Assembly (NCBI RefSeq): GCF_002075885.1
Contig: NZ_MDET01000045.1
Coordinates: 1 to 64,000, forward strand
Length of the DNA stretch: 64,000 nucleotides
From: Manganibacter manganicus
GTDB taxonomy: Bacteria > Pseudomonadota > Alphaproteobacteria > Rhizobiales > Rhizobiaceae
Reading direction: 5' to 3'
Positions 53,268-61,197 of the stretch are shown piece by piece. The stretch's first letter is position 1. The number at the start of each line of letters is the position of its first letter. The position numbers and the translations under genes were made by a program. Below the pieces are notes generated by a model, which was given only the letters and a program-made list of their open reading frames with translations, had not been told where the DNA came from and did not search any database.

Positions 53268-53477
53268 TCACTTGTGCTCGGGATAACGATTGACGCGATA
53301 GAAGGCCTTGATGTGCTCCGTTTCCTTGTAACGGGCACGCATCTCCTCCGTGCCGGGGTCGTAAGCCAGCGCCTCGGTGGGGGTGAGTGCGACGGTCGCG
53401 GCGGCAGCGGTGGAGGCGCCGCCGAATGCCCGAAGGAAGTTGCGGCGGCTCAGTGCCGTCTGTTTTTCGTCCTGCAT
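53268..53477 (-). CDS. small Tat-signal protein of fdh operon
   Basis: The 69-aa product is mostly a twin-arginine signal (SRRNFLRAFGGASTAAAATVALTPTEALA) with a 30-residue mature tail (YDPGTEEMRARYKETEHIKAFYRVNRYPEHK). Such small proteins regularly precede fdhA in alpha- and betaproteobacteria and may help export or assembly of the complex. It ends 8 bp before fdhA. Confidence 0.85.
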   Translation of the reverse strand: MQDEKQTALSRRNFLRAFGGASTAAAATVALTPTEALAYDPGTEEMRARYKETEHIKAFYRVNRYPEHK

Positions 53478-53523
53478 CTTCCGTCCTCCTCCTTGCTGGG
53501 CACTGCGTTCCTGGCATGCGTCC

Positions 53524-53789
53524 AGGGTCAGGACCCATCAATCTGGTCGAAATGGTGTGAGGCCATCTGTTCGGATAGGCGGAGCGAAGGGGCAGGAAAC
53601 CGTTCGGTTTTCAAGCCCTTCGCGACAATGTAGCCGGGCAGATGGACCACATCCTGTGGACGCCAAAACGGCTGTGATCTGCTGCGTCGAACCGCTCGAC
53701 CGGGGGAACAACCCCGCTCTTCGCGTCTCTCCTTGCATCTCTTTGCCGTTTCCGGCGCCATTTCGATCATATTAATGAGTCCTGACCCT
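53524..53789. mobile_element. 266-bp MITE-like insertion in the fdh operon
   Basis: AGGGTCAGGACCCATCAA (53524-53541) and the inverted partner at 53772-53789 (reading AGGGTCAGGACTCATTAA) match in 16 of 18 positions. The 230 bp between them contain no gene with a start or known domain. The right repeat touches and apparently supplies the torD stop codon. It is a non-autonomous element or the remnant of an IS. Confidence 0.75.
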
Positions 53790-54459
53790 AGGCGCTTCGC
53801 CGCGCCTCCATAGCGAAGGCCTCGCTTTCGATGTCGATGAAAAGCCGCCCGATCGTGCCGACCGACCGGTAGAACCTGGCCGCCTTCGCGTCCTCCAGAT
53901 CGCGGAAGAAACGCCCGGCCCACGGTTCGACATGACGTTCGAAGAAATCCTGTTCCTCGCCGCCGGAAACCGTGAAATGCTTGCCGGCGAAGCCGCTCAT
54001 CATTTCGCACAGGCTGCCGAGATGATCCTCGGGCTCGCAATGGCCTGCGGCGCGCTCGATGCCAAAACGGATCATGTCGGCGCGCAGGCGCGCCAGCGGC
54101 CGTTCGTTGAGGAACCCGGTGAGATAATAGGACGCATAGGGAAGAAGCTCGCCGCGCCCCACGCCGATGAACAGCTCGAAATATTCGCGCTGGACCGCAT
54201 CGGCGGTGCTTGATGCCGCTGCGCGCGCAAGAGCAGCGTGCGCGCGCCCAAGCGGCGTGTCACTGCTGTCCTGCAAGCGTGAAAGCCGGCCAAGCAAATC
54301 GCCGTCGGGCGGCGCGACCAGCAACGAGGCAAGAAGTGCGTATTCGTCCGCCCGGGCCTGATCGATCTCGTCGAGTAGAGCGGTTCCTGCGCCGAAGATT
54401 GCAGCGTCCGCTTCATCTGGCCTTTCTCGTGCCTGACCTGGAGGCAAGTCTGGGTTCAT
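53788..54459 (-). CDS. TorD/DmsD-family molybdoenzyme chaperone
   Basis: The 223-aa helical chaperone is of the TorD type: DEIDQARADEYALLASLLVAPPD at the start, then YFELFIGVGRGELLPYASYYLTG and LRADMIRFGIE, with CEPEDHLGSLCEMMSGF as the D-H-region signature. It should bind the FdhA Tat signal until cofactor insertion is complete. The MITE-like element at 53524-53789 ends exactly at its stop codon (TAG 53788-53790), so the normal C-terminus may have been altered by a few residues. Confidence 0.88.
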   Translation of the reverse strand: MNPDLPPGQARERPDEADAAIFGAGTALLDEIDQARADEYALLASLLVAPPDGDLLGRLSRLQDSSDTPLGRAHAALARAAASSTADAVQREYFELFIGVGRGELLPYASYYLTGFLNERPLARLRADMIRFGIERAAGHCEPEDHLGSLCEMMSGFAGKHFTVSGGEEQDFFERHVEPWAGRFFRDLEDAKAARFYRSVGTIGRLFIDIESEAFAMEARRSA

Positions 54460-54499
54460 TAACTGACCTTGACCGCGTTGCCTGAGATTGGGTGAACCC

Positions 54500-54527
54500 A
54501 TAGTAGCCCCGCAGCGAATGAATGCAA
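54500..54527 (-). promoter_or_regulatory. possible sigma-70 promoter before torD
   Basis: On the minus strand TTGCAT (54527-54522), a 16-bp spacer and TACTAT (54505-54500) lie 40 bp before the torD start. The gap of 152 bp to the DUF3306 gene allows an internal promoter. Confidence 0.3.
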
Positions 54528-54611
54528 GAGTCTATCCTGCAGCTTATTGCATATGGCTGCATTTGACGTTTCTTTTCCATTCTTGGCTTAAGGGAGGTTT
54601 CGGCGCGCGGA

Positions 54612-55355
54612 TTAGCGTGGCATCGCCCCGCCATGACGGGGCCGGGCGACGGCCTCGACGGGCCGGGAAGAATTGCTATCATCGGGCGAAGCCGAATGCG
54701 CTCTGCCTTCTGCCGGCGGGCTTGTCTTCGTTTCCGCGGCGAGGGTTGGCGTGTCGGCCCCGGACGACTCGTCTGCGGGCTTTTGCGGCGACGGAGCTTC
54801 CGTCTCCTCGCCGGCGGGCGTCGTATCCGCCGAGGCATCGGCGGATTGTTCCGGTGGCGGTTCGGCTGGCTGGCCAGCTTCCGCCGGCTCCGTAGCAATA
54901 TCGACGGCGCGCACCGCTTTCGACAGGAAGCCGACGACAGCTTCCTTTGCCTCGATCGGTCCGAACCCGGTCATCGCGCCCGGCTGGTTGAAGTCCCAGG
55001 CATATTCCGAAGGGCCGACATAGTCGCGGATTCCGGGGTCGATCGACCATACCCTGCGCAGCGCCGCGCGCTTCAACACCGCCGGGACGCCTTTCTTCAG
55101 GAAGGCGGAGATGTCGCTTTCGGCGGTCAGTTCTTCGATCCGCGGAAGCGACGCCACCACTTCCGCCTCGTCAGACTCCGCTGCGTCCTCTTCGGATGCA
55201 TCGGGTTCCGGCACCGAAGCGTCGCCATCGTCGGCAATCTCGTCGGGCGCTTGTTCTTTTTCTCGGTCGCTTTCGGCAACGGCAGGCGCTTCCGAACGCG
55301 CCGCCAGCTTGCGGCGCGACCATCGGGCGAGAATATTGTCACCGTTGCCGCTCAT
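54612..55355 (-). CDS. DUF3306 protein
   Basis: The 247-aa product starts GDNILARWSRRKLAARS, the family's opening motif, then has the conserved block IEELTAESDISAFLKKGVPAVLKRAALRRVWSIDPGIRDYVGPSEYAWDFNQPGAMTGFG. The last 110 residues are a low-complexity Ala/Pro/Glu/Ser tail. DUF3306 genes accompany formate dehydrogenases; the function is unknown. It overlaps DUF3305 by 4 bp. Confidence 0.85.
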   Translation of the reverse strand: MSGNGDNILARWSRRKLAARSEAPAVAESDREKEQAPDEIADDGDASVPEPDASEEDAAESDEAEVVASLPRIEELTAESDISAFLKKGVPAVLKRAALRRVWSIDPGIRDYVGPSEYAWDFNQPGAMTGFGPIEAKEAVVGFLSKAVRAVDIATEPAEAGQPAEPPPEQSADASADTTPAGEETEAPSPQKPADESSGADTPTLAAETKTSPPAEGRAHSASPDDSNSSRPVEAVARPRHGGAMPR

Positions 55356-55864
55356 CCCTCTTCGTCCCTGCGGTCCACGTGAGGACCCCGCCAGGCCATC
55401 GCTTCCGGGTCCGCCCGGTCGCGCTTGCGCTTGACAAACGGATGTTCGACGTGATGGGCTGCCACGAATGCCGCAAGCTGTTTCTGTATCTCTACCGGCA
55501 TCGGGACGGCGTCTATGATGTCCGTATCGGTCTCCGTCAGAGCTTCGGCTTCGGACGAATCCGCCGTCACCAGATGCACCACGACCCCGGGCGCCGCATC
55601 CGTGGGCCGCAGCACGACCCAGAGGCTGGGCTGCCCAGAACGCAGGTTTTCCCTGTACATCGTCGTATCCGTCCCGAAGAACTCGACCTCGAACGATCCT
55701 GCATAATACCGCACGAGCTTAGCTGTCTGTTTCAGGACCGTCCACGGCGTCGCGGCCGGCTCCCCAGCCAGCACGGCGACAGGCACCCAGGCGTGATCGA
55801 CCCACGAACTGTTCAGGACTCGCCGTTCCACGACAACACCGATTTCAGCCGTTTCCCGCACCAT
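55352..55864 (-). CDS. DUF3305 protein
   Basis: The 170-aa product has the family layout: EIGVVVERRVLNSSWVDHAWVPVAVLAG at the N-terminus, YYAGSFEVEFFGTDTTMYRENL, PSLWVVLRP and HLVTADSSEAEAL in the middle, and a charged tail. It is known only as a companion of formate dehydrogenase operons. Its stop overlaps the DUF3306 start (ATGA). Confidence 0.85.
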   Translation of the reverse strand: MVRETAEIGVVVERRVLNSSWVDHAWVPVAVLAGEPAATPWTVLKQTAKLVRYYAGSFEVEFFGTDTTMYRENLRSGQPSLWVVLRPTDAAPGVVVHLVTADSSEAEALTETDTDIIDAVPMPVEIQKQLAAFVAAHHVEHPFVKRKRDRADPEAMAWRGPHVDRRDEEG

Positions 55865-55880
55865 CGCAGCGCTCCTGGCC

Positions 55881-56897
55881 CTAGCTCGCCGGGGCCGTGG
55901 CGCGGAGCGGCAGACCGGCGATGAGGTTTTGCGGTTTCATGCGGATCGTTTTATCCGGCGTCATCGCCAGAATCAGCCAGATCGGATGCGCTCCTACTTC
56001 CGGCCTGACTTCACCCATGTCGGAAAAACCGAGCCGGAACAGGGCGACGATCCGTTCCGCCGCCTCGGGGTCGAGGTCCTCGCCCCGCCACAGCGCATTG
56101 CCGATGCGCGTCGCCTCCGCGTCGAGACCGACGAACCACGCCCAACTGTCGTCCTCGATCCGCTCGACCGGCTCGATCGTCACCCTGACGGCAAGCAAAT
56201 GGCGTATCCAGGCTTCCATCGTGGTGGCGAGGCCGCGTCTTGCGGCGCTGTCGGCGCCGCCGAGGCGCAGCACCATGTCGAAGGCGTCGCTTCTCTCGAA
56301 ATACGCATCGGCGTTTTCGGCCTCGAGGATATCCAGTTCGGTGACGGCCGGTCCGCCGAGCATGGCGAGCAGCGGCGAGGCGTGGCGGTTCTGCTCATGG
56401 ATCTCGATGGTTTCGGCGTCGGCGAGCAGCAGCGTTTCCTCATGGAAGCTTACCCGCTGCGGGCGATAGAACAGTTCGGCCGCGCGCAGCACGGCGGGAT
56501 CGCTCCCGCCGTCGAGTGCGTTGCGCAGCACCACCTGTGCCAACTGGTTCATGAACAGCGGCGGCGTGTCGGCAAACGAGCCGCGCGCCAGTTGCAGGTA
56601 GGCGGCCTCGAGCGAGGGCGCGGCGAGAAGCCGGTCGCGGAAGGCGATCATGAACGCCCAGTTCTCGCGCGCATCCGCATCGTCAATCGCGGCGATCTCG
56701 TCCTGTCCGACGGGACGGCGCGGATGATGCATCAGAAGTTCGTGATGCAGCCGCAGTTCCGCCTCGCAGGCTTCCTGCGGCGGAAGCAGTTCGGGACGCG
56801 CGAGATAGGCCTTGAGGAAGGCGTCGGTTACCGTAAGCCGGCCTGCCGCATCCCGGTCGAGAAGATGGTGGCCCGATGAAACCCAGAAATCCTTCAC
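55881..56897 (-). CDS. DUF6352 protein
   Basis: The 338-aa product begins KDFWVSSGHHLLDRDAAGRLTVTDAFLKAYLARPEL, typical of the DUF6352 family in fdh clusters, and continues as a helical protein. A GTG at 56897 overlaps the upstream stop (GTGA) and has GGGGGG before it, so it is chosen over the much longer frame reaching 57476, which would overlap the DUF6505 gene entirely. Function unknown. Confidence 0.8.
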   Translation of the reverse strand: MKDFWVSSGHHLLDRDAAGRLTVTDAFLKAYLARPELLPPQEACEAELRLHHELLMHHPRRPVGQDEIAAIDDADARENWAFMIAFRDRLLAAPSLEAAYLQLARGSFADTPPLFMNQLAQVVLRNALDGGSDPAVLRAAELFYRPQRVSFHEETLLLADAETIEIHEQNRHASPLLAMLGGPAVTELDILEAENADAYFERSDAFDMVLRLGGADSAARRGLATTMEAWIRHLLAVRVTIEPVERIEDDSWAWFVGLDAEATRIGNALWRGEDLDPEAAERIVALFRLGFSDMGEVRPEVGAHPIWLILAMTPDKTIRMKPQNLIAGLPLRATAPAS

Positions 56898-57436
56898 TGA
56901 TGCTTTCCCCCCAACGCCCGGATATCGAATTCCTCCACGGGGCCATCCTCCTCGTCGACCTCTATGATGCGGAATGCCGTTGCCATATCGAGCCGGCTCA
57001 CCTTCTGGTGGAGGGTGCGAAACGATTCCCGGATGCCAGTCCGCTCGCCGGCGCGGTGGAGGGCAAGCAGTGTGTTCGGCGGGTGGCTGCAAAGCGATTG
57101 CGCGAACGCAATCTCTTCTTCGGCGGCCGGGCGTGCGGTTTCGAGGTCGGGCGCCCCGCAATGCGCGACAAGCTGTTCGGCCAGATGCTCGACGGCTGTC
57201 ACGCGTTCTTCGGCGCTCGCCTCCGTCACGACAGCGAGGGTGGACCAGCCGAAGCTGCCGATGCCGAGGAAGCCGGCGCGGAAAGCCTGCCGTTCCTTGC
57301 CGGCGAGGGTGTCGGGATCGGTGCCGAAGAACAGGAAAGTGCCAGTCACTGCCCATTCGCCCGGCTCGGCGGCGCGCAAATAGACGAACGTGTCGGAAGG
57401 ATCGAGGCGAATGGTACGCGGTAGTTTCAAAGCCAT
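56894..57436 (-). CDS. DUF6505 protein
   Basis: The 180-aa product matches the DUF6505 family of fdh loci: LPRTIRLDPSDTFVYLRAAEPGEWAVTGTFLFFG and RQAFRAGFLGIGSFGWSTL. Function unknown. It overlaps the ligase-like gene by 10 bp and DUF6352 by 3 bp, so it is in the middle of a coupled operon. Confidence 0.8.
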   Translation of the reverse strand: MALKLPRTIRLDPSDTFVYLRAAEPGEWAVTGTFLFFGTDPDTLAGKERQAFRAGFLGIGSFGWSTLAVVTEASAEERVTAVEHLAEQLVAHCGAPDLETARPAAEEEIAFAQSLCSHPPNTLLALHRAGERTGIRESFRTLHQKVSRLDMATAFRIIEVDEEDGPVEEFDIRALGGKHQ

Positions 57437-58173
57437 GGCATTTCCGTTGCGGGATCGAGCCAGGACGAGGACGCAAGCGCCTCCGCCAGATTTTGCCTCG
57501 CGGAAGGAGCCTGGCCGGGTTTCGCCTGAACCAGCAGATCCCCGTTATCGGCGATCAGCGCATCATGGCCCCCCGGCGACACGCGGTCCAGCCATCGTTT
57601 GGCCAGCGGCGCAAAGCCGGTTTCCTTCCATTCGTCGAACCCGACCATCAGGTGGCGCGAAAAGCTGGCGACGATCTCGCCGATATCCACGGCTTGGAAG
57701 CCCAACTCGTCGAGTGCGCCGAACAACGGCCGCAGTCCGGGCTCGTCGGTGCGAGCGGCCGACGTGCGGAGCATGACCGAGAAGACCAGCCAGGCCGGAG
57801 TCTCGGTTTCGTGCGTTCCCTCGGGCCAGTTCAGGCGCCCACCGCCGACCAGAACCCCGTCGACGCGAAGCGCGTCCGGCCAGTCGAAAGTGACGGGGCG
57901 TGAGGGCGGCGCAAGCGTGGCCAGTGCATCAGCCAGCGCGTTCATGCCGGCATAGATCGCCAGACGCGCTTGCGCGAGCGCGACTTCCGGCTCCAGCACG
58001 ACCGCGAATTCCGCCACGTCCTGCCGCCTCACCCAGACCAGCGTTCCTGCCCCCTCCTCCGCTGCGACGGCGCTGGCATGCGCGAAGGCGTCGCAGGATT
58101 CCCGCAACATGACGAGGCTGTAGGGCGGGGGCAGATCGAGGGCGTACCCTGTCGCCGACGCTTGCTGAGGCAT
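57427..58173 (-). CDS. biotin/lipoate protein ligase-like protein
   Basis: The 248-aa product has the BPL/LplA-like catalytic fold with DUF4444-type features: GAGTLVWVRRQDVAEFAVVLEPE, WPDALRVDGVLVGGGRLNWPEG (replacing the GRGRxGR motif of BirA) and PAWLVFSVMLR. Its substrate in the fdh cluster is unknown; it is likely to be an assembly factor rather than a true biotin ligase. It is the first gene of the minus-strand operon, divergent from the polyferredoxin. Confidence 0.78.
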   Translation of the reverse strand: MPQQASATGYALDLPPPYSLVMLRESCDAFAHASAVAAEEGAGTLVWVRRQDVAEFAVVLEPEVALAQARLAIYAGMNALADALATLAPPSRPVTFDWPDALRVDGVLVGGGRLNWPEGTHETETPAWLVFSVMLRTSAARTDEPGLRPLFGALDELGFQAVDIGEIVASFSRHLMVGFDEWKETGFAPLAKRWLDRVSPGGHDALIADNGDLLVQAKPGQAPSARQNLAEALASSSWLDPATEMPWL

Positions 58174-58213
58174 TATGTCGGTCCATTTGTGGTGACGGCG
58201 AGCTTATTGTCCA

Positions 58214-58219
58214 TATAAT
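58214..58219 (+). promoter_or_regulatory. -10 box in the divergent fdh control region
   Basis: TATAAT lies in the 104-bp gap between the ligase-like gene and the polyferredoxin gene, 59 bp before the latter's ATG. No good -35 box is seen, so an activator may be needed. The divergent gene probably uses the same region. Confidence 0.4.
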
Positions 58220-58277
58220 ACTTCTAAAGTGGAGGCGCTACCGCAGGTGGCGGTGCCACGGTGCGGGGAGAAGAGCC

Positions 58278-60317
58278 ATGAATCCCGAAAGGCCACGCAC
58301 GGTCTTCGTTTGCTCCTGCGAGCGGAGCATGCCGGGCTTCGGCGACAGCGTCGCCCGCGGCTGTGCGGGCGTCGATGTCCAGTCCGGGAACCAGTTCTGC
58401 GGTGCCGAACTTGAGCGGGTCCGAAGTGCATTGGGCAGAGGCGAAGCCGTCACCATAGCCTGCACACAGCAGGCGCCGCTTTTCCTCGGGGTCGCGCAGG
58501 ATGCAGGCTTTGCCGGCGAGCTTGCCTTTGCCAACATTCGCGAGACGGCAGGCTGGTCGAAACAAGGCATCTCGGCCGGCCCGAAGGCGGCGGCGCTGGT
58601 GGCGATGGCGGCCGAACCGATCACTCCGTCTGAACGGGTCACGCTGACCAGCAATGGCGTCGTGCTGGTCTACGGACGGGACGAAGCGGCCATTGAAGCC
58701 GGGCGGCAGCTTGCCGGCGAAATGGACGTCACCGTGCTTTTGACGCGGCCGGGCGAGGTCGCGCCCGCGCCCGTGTGGGAATTCCCGGTCGTACGAGGTA
58801 CGATCCGCAACGCACTGGGCCATCTCGGCGCTTTCGAACTGATGGTCGACGATTTCGCCCTCCCCTCGCCGTCATCGCGCGAGCGCCTGCGCTTCGGCAC
58901 GCCCCGCGACGGCGCCCTGTCGGAAGCGGACGTCATTCTCGACCTATCCGGCGGCGCTCCGCTGTTTCCCGCTCATGAACTGCGGGAAGGCTACGTCAGG
59001 GCCGATCCGGCAGACCGCGCCGGGCTCGCTCCCGCGATCTCCAGGGCGGCCGATCTTGTCGGGGAATTCGACAAGCCGCGCTACGTCGATTTTTCCGCCG
59101 ATCTGTGCGCCCATTCGCGCTCGCACATCACCGGCTGCACGCGTTGCCTTGACCTGTGTCCGACGGGCGCCATAACGCCGGCCGGCGATCATGTCGCGAT
59201 CGACGCGGATATCTGCGCCGGCTGCGGTAATTGCGCGGCCGCCTGCCCGACCGGCGCGGCGGCGTATGCCTTCCCGGATGTGCAGGCCCTGCTTCGGCGG
59301 CTGCGCACGCTGTTGTTCACCTATGGCAAGGCTGGCGGGACCCATCCGGTCATCCTGTTTCACGATGGCGACCATGGCGAGCCGCTGATCGACGCGACCG
59401 CGCGTTTCGGCCGGGGGCTGCCCCCGAACGTGCTGCCGGTGACGCTGAACGAAATCACCCAGTTGGGGGTCGAGGCGTGGGTAGCACCGGTCGCCTGGGG
59501 TGCGGTTGCGGTCCGGGCGCTTGCTTCGGCGAGAGCGAAGCACGACCTGACCGGCTTCGCCAGGAACGTCACCATCGCCAACCTTTTGGGAACGTCGCTG
59601 GGTTATGGCGAAGATGTCTGCGGCGTGATCGAAGCGGACGATCCCGACAGCCTGGAAACGGCACTGGCCCGCATCACGCCGCAAGCGCACGTACGAAAGC
59701 CGGCTACCTTCCTGCCGCTCGGCGACAAGCGCAGTCTCATGAAAAGCTCGGTCGTCGGCCTGTACGATGCGGCGCCGGCCCCTGTCGCACGCACGCAATT
59801 GCCGGCGGCAGCGCCCTTTGGCGGGCTCGACGTCAATGTCGATGCCTGCACGCTGTGCCTTTCCTGCGTATCGGCCTGTCCGACCGGCGCGCTTTCCGAC
59901 AGCGAGGAGCGGCCGGCCCTCTATTTTGCCGAAAGCGCCTGTGTCCAGTGCGGACTCTGCGCCGCGACCTGCCCCGAAAATGCGATCACGCTTGCCCCGC
60001 AACTGGATTTCGAAGCCTGGAAAGCGCCGCGCCGGTTGCTCAAGCAGGAGGAGCCGTTCCGATGCATACGCTGCGACACGCCGTTCGGAACGAAAAGCAC
60101 CGTCGAGCGCATCGTCGCCAAGCTGGAGGGTAAGCACTGGATGTTCGCCGGCGAAAATGCAAGACGGCTCGACGTCGTGCGCATGTGCGACAAGTGCCGG
60201 GTCGAAACCGTCCTGAACGAAGGCTTCGACCCCTATGAAGCGCCCGCCCGCCCGGCTCCGCGAACGACGGAGGATTATTTGCGCGAACGCGCGGCCTCGG
60301 CCCACAAGCCGACCTGA
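58278..60317 (+). CDS. multi-cluster 4Fe-4S polyferredoxin of fdh locus
   Basis: The 679-aa protein holds at least four ferredoxin motifs: CTRCLDLCPTGAI and CAGCGNCAAACPTGAA near residues 285-335, and CTLCLSCVSACPTGAL and CVQCGLCAATCPENAI near 520-570. Later Cys pairs occur in CIRCDTPFG and CDKC. The N-terminal region (VFVCSCERSMPGFG) and the middle part are Cys-poor and of unknown fold. Such proteins stand beside Cys-type formate dehydrogenases in rhizobia and may carry electrons to cytosolic acceptors or maturation enzymes. GGGGAGAAGAGCC precedes the ATG. Confidence 0.85.
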   Translation: MNPERPRTVFVCSCERSMPGFGDSVARGCAGVDVQSGNQFCGAELERVRSALGRGEAVTIACTQQAPLFLGVAQDAGFAGELAFANIRETAGWSKQGISAGPKAAALVAMAAEPITPSERVTLTSNGVVLVYGRDEAAIEAGRQLAGEMDVTVLLTRPGEVAPAPVWEFPVVRGTIRNALGHLGAFELMVDDFALPSPSSRERLRFGTPRDGALSEADVILDLSGGAPLFPAHELREGYVRADPADRAGLAPAISRAADLVGEFDKPRYVDFSADLCAHSRSHITGCTRCLDLCPTGAITPAGDHVAIDADICAGCGNCAAACPTGAAAYAFPDVQALLRRLRTLLFTYGKAGGTHPVILFHDGDHGEPLIDATARFGRGLPPNVLPVTLNEITQLGVEAWVAPVAWGAVAVRALASARAKHDLTGFARNVTIANLLGTSLGYGEDVCGVIEADDPDSLETALARITPQAHVRKPATFLPLGDKRSLMKSSVVGLYDAAPAPVARTQLPAAAPFGGLDVNVDACTLCLSCVSACPTGALSDSEERPALYFAESACVQCGLCAATCPENAITLAPQLDFEAWKAPRRLLKQEEPFRCIRCDTPFGTKSTVERIVAKLEGKHWMFAGENARRLDVVRMCDKCRVETVLNEGFDPYEAPARPAPRTTEDYLRERAASAHKPT

Positions 60318-60414
60318 AACCGGCCGCGACCGGTGCCTGGCGGTCTATCCGGCAAGCGACGGCCCCATCGTTAACGTGATAAATTCATTCGACCTCCTGT
60401 CTCGACGCTTCCTG

Positions 60415-60867
60415 TTACGTTCTCAATTCATCCACCTTACCGAAGCGGCGGGGTCTGGCTTTTGCCGTCAGGTCGCCGTCATTTTCGGCCAGCCCCTCGA
60501 TGATCGGGCAGTCTGGCCGATCATCGCCATGACAACGTTTGGCGAGATTTTCCAGCGTTGCGATCATGGCCGCGATCTCGGCCTGCTTCTGCTTCAGCGC
60601 GTCGACATGACCGAGCGCCAGCGCCTTCACATCGGCGCTGGCGCGTTCACGATCGCTCCACAAAGCGAGGAGTTCACCGATCTGCTCGACGGTAAAACCA
60701 AGATCGCGCGCGCTGCGGATGAAGCGCAGGCGATGGATGTCGGCCTCGTCATAATCGCGATAGCCGCTGTCCTGTCGGGCCGCCTTCGGGATGAGGCCCG
60801 TCTGCTCATAATAGCGGATCATCTTGGAACTGACCCCTGAGGCACGGGATGCCTGTCCGATATTCAT
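60415..60867 (-). CDS. cueR: Cu(I)-responsive MerR regulator CueR
   Basis: The 150-aa MerR protein has the HTH ASGVSSKMIRYYEQTGLIPKAAR and a copper loop with CHGDDRPDCPII, the two-Cys (C-x7-C) signature of CueR/HmrR. It should activate the two 19-bp-spaced promoters upstream of copA and copZ. Its start overlaps the glutaredoxin stop by 4 bp, which puts it at the end of the copA operon. Confidence 0.92.
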   Translation of the reverse strand: MNIGQASRASGVSSKMIRYYEQTGLIPKAARQDSGYRDYDEADIHRLRFIRSARDLGFTVEQIGELLALWSDRERASADVKALALGHVDALKQKQAEIAAMIATLENLAKRCHGDDRPDCPIIEGLAENDGDLTAKARPRRFGKVDELRT

Positions 60868-61148
60868 GAGCCGTTCCCTTCCTGATTTTCCGCTGTCAAG
60901 CCGAGCGCGGCCGCGATCTTCGGCCGCTGGCTTGCGAACGTTCCGTAAAAGAATTCGCCAGAGCCCGCGAAGGTGATGGGCGCGACGCGCACGCCGGTCC
61001 TTGCCCTGACCTCCTCCATGATTGTCACGTCGGTCAGGTCACGTTCTTCATATGGGACGCCTGACGCCTCCAGCCAATGCTTGAGCGCATGGCAATCGGG
61101 GCAGGTTGGCGTGGTATAGATGACGACATCCATCGGATGATGCTCCAT
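60864..61148 (-). CDS. glutaredoxin-like protein
   Basis: The 94-aa product has the thioredoxin fold with CPDC as active site (VVIYTTPTCPDCHALKHWLEASGVPYEERDL) and the VAPITFAG cis-Pro-type loop. It is located between copA and cueR, so it may protect or deliver copper-sensitive thiols. The start may be MDVV at 61133. Confidence 0.82.
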   Translation of the reverse strand: MEHHPMDVVIYTTPTCPDCHALKHWLEASGVPYEERDLTDVTIMEEVRARTGVRVAPITFAGSGEFFYGTFASQRPKIAAALGLTAENQEGNGS

Positions 61149-61197
61149 TTTTGACAGAACCGGGGCGAGATTTCCGCCCCGGCTGTTGAGGTGGACC

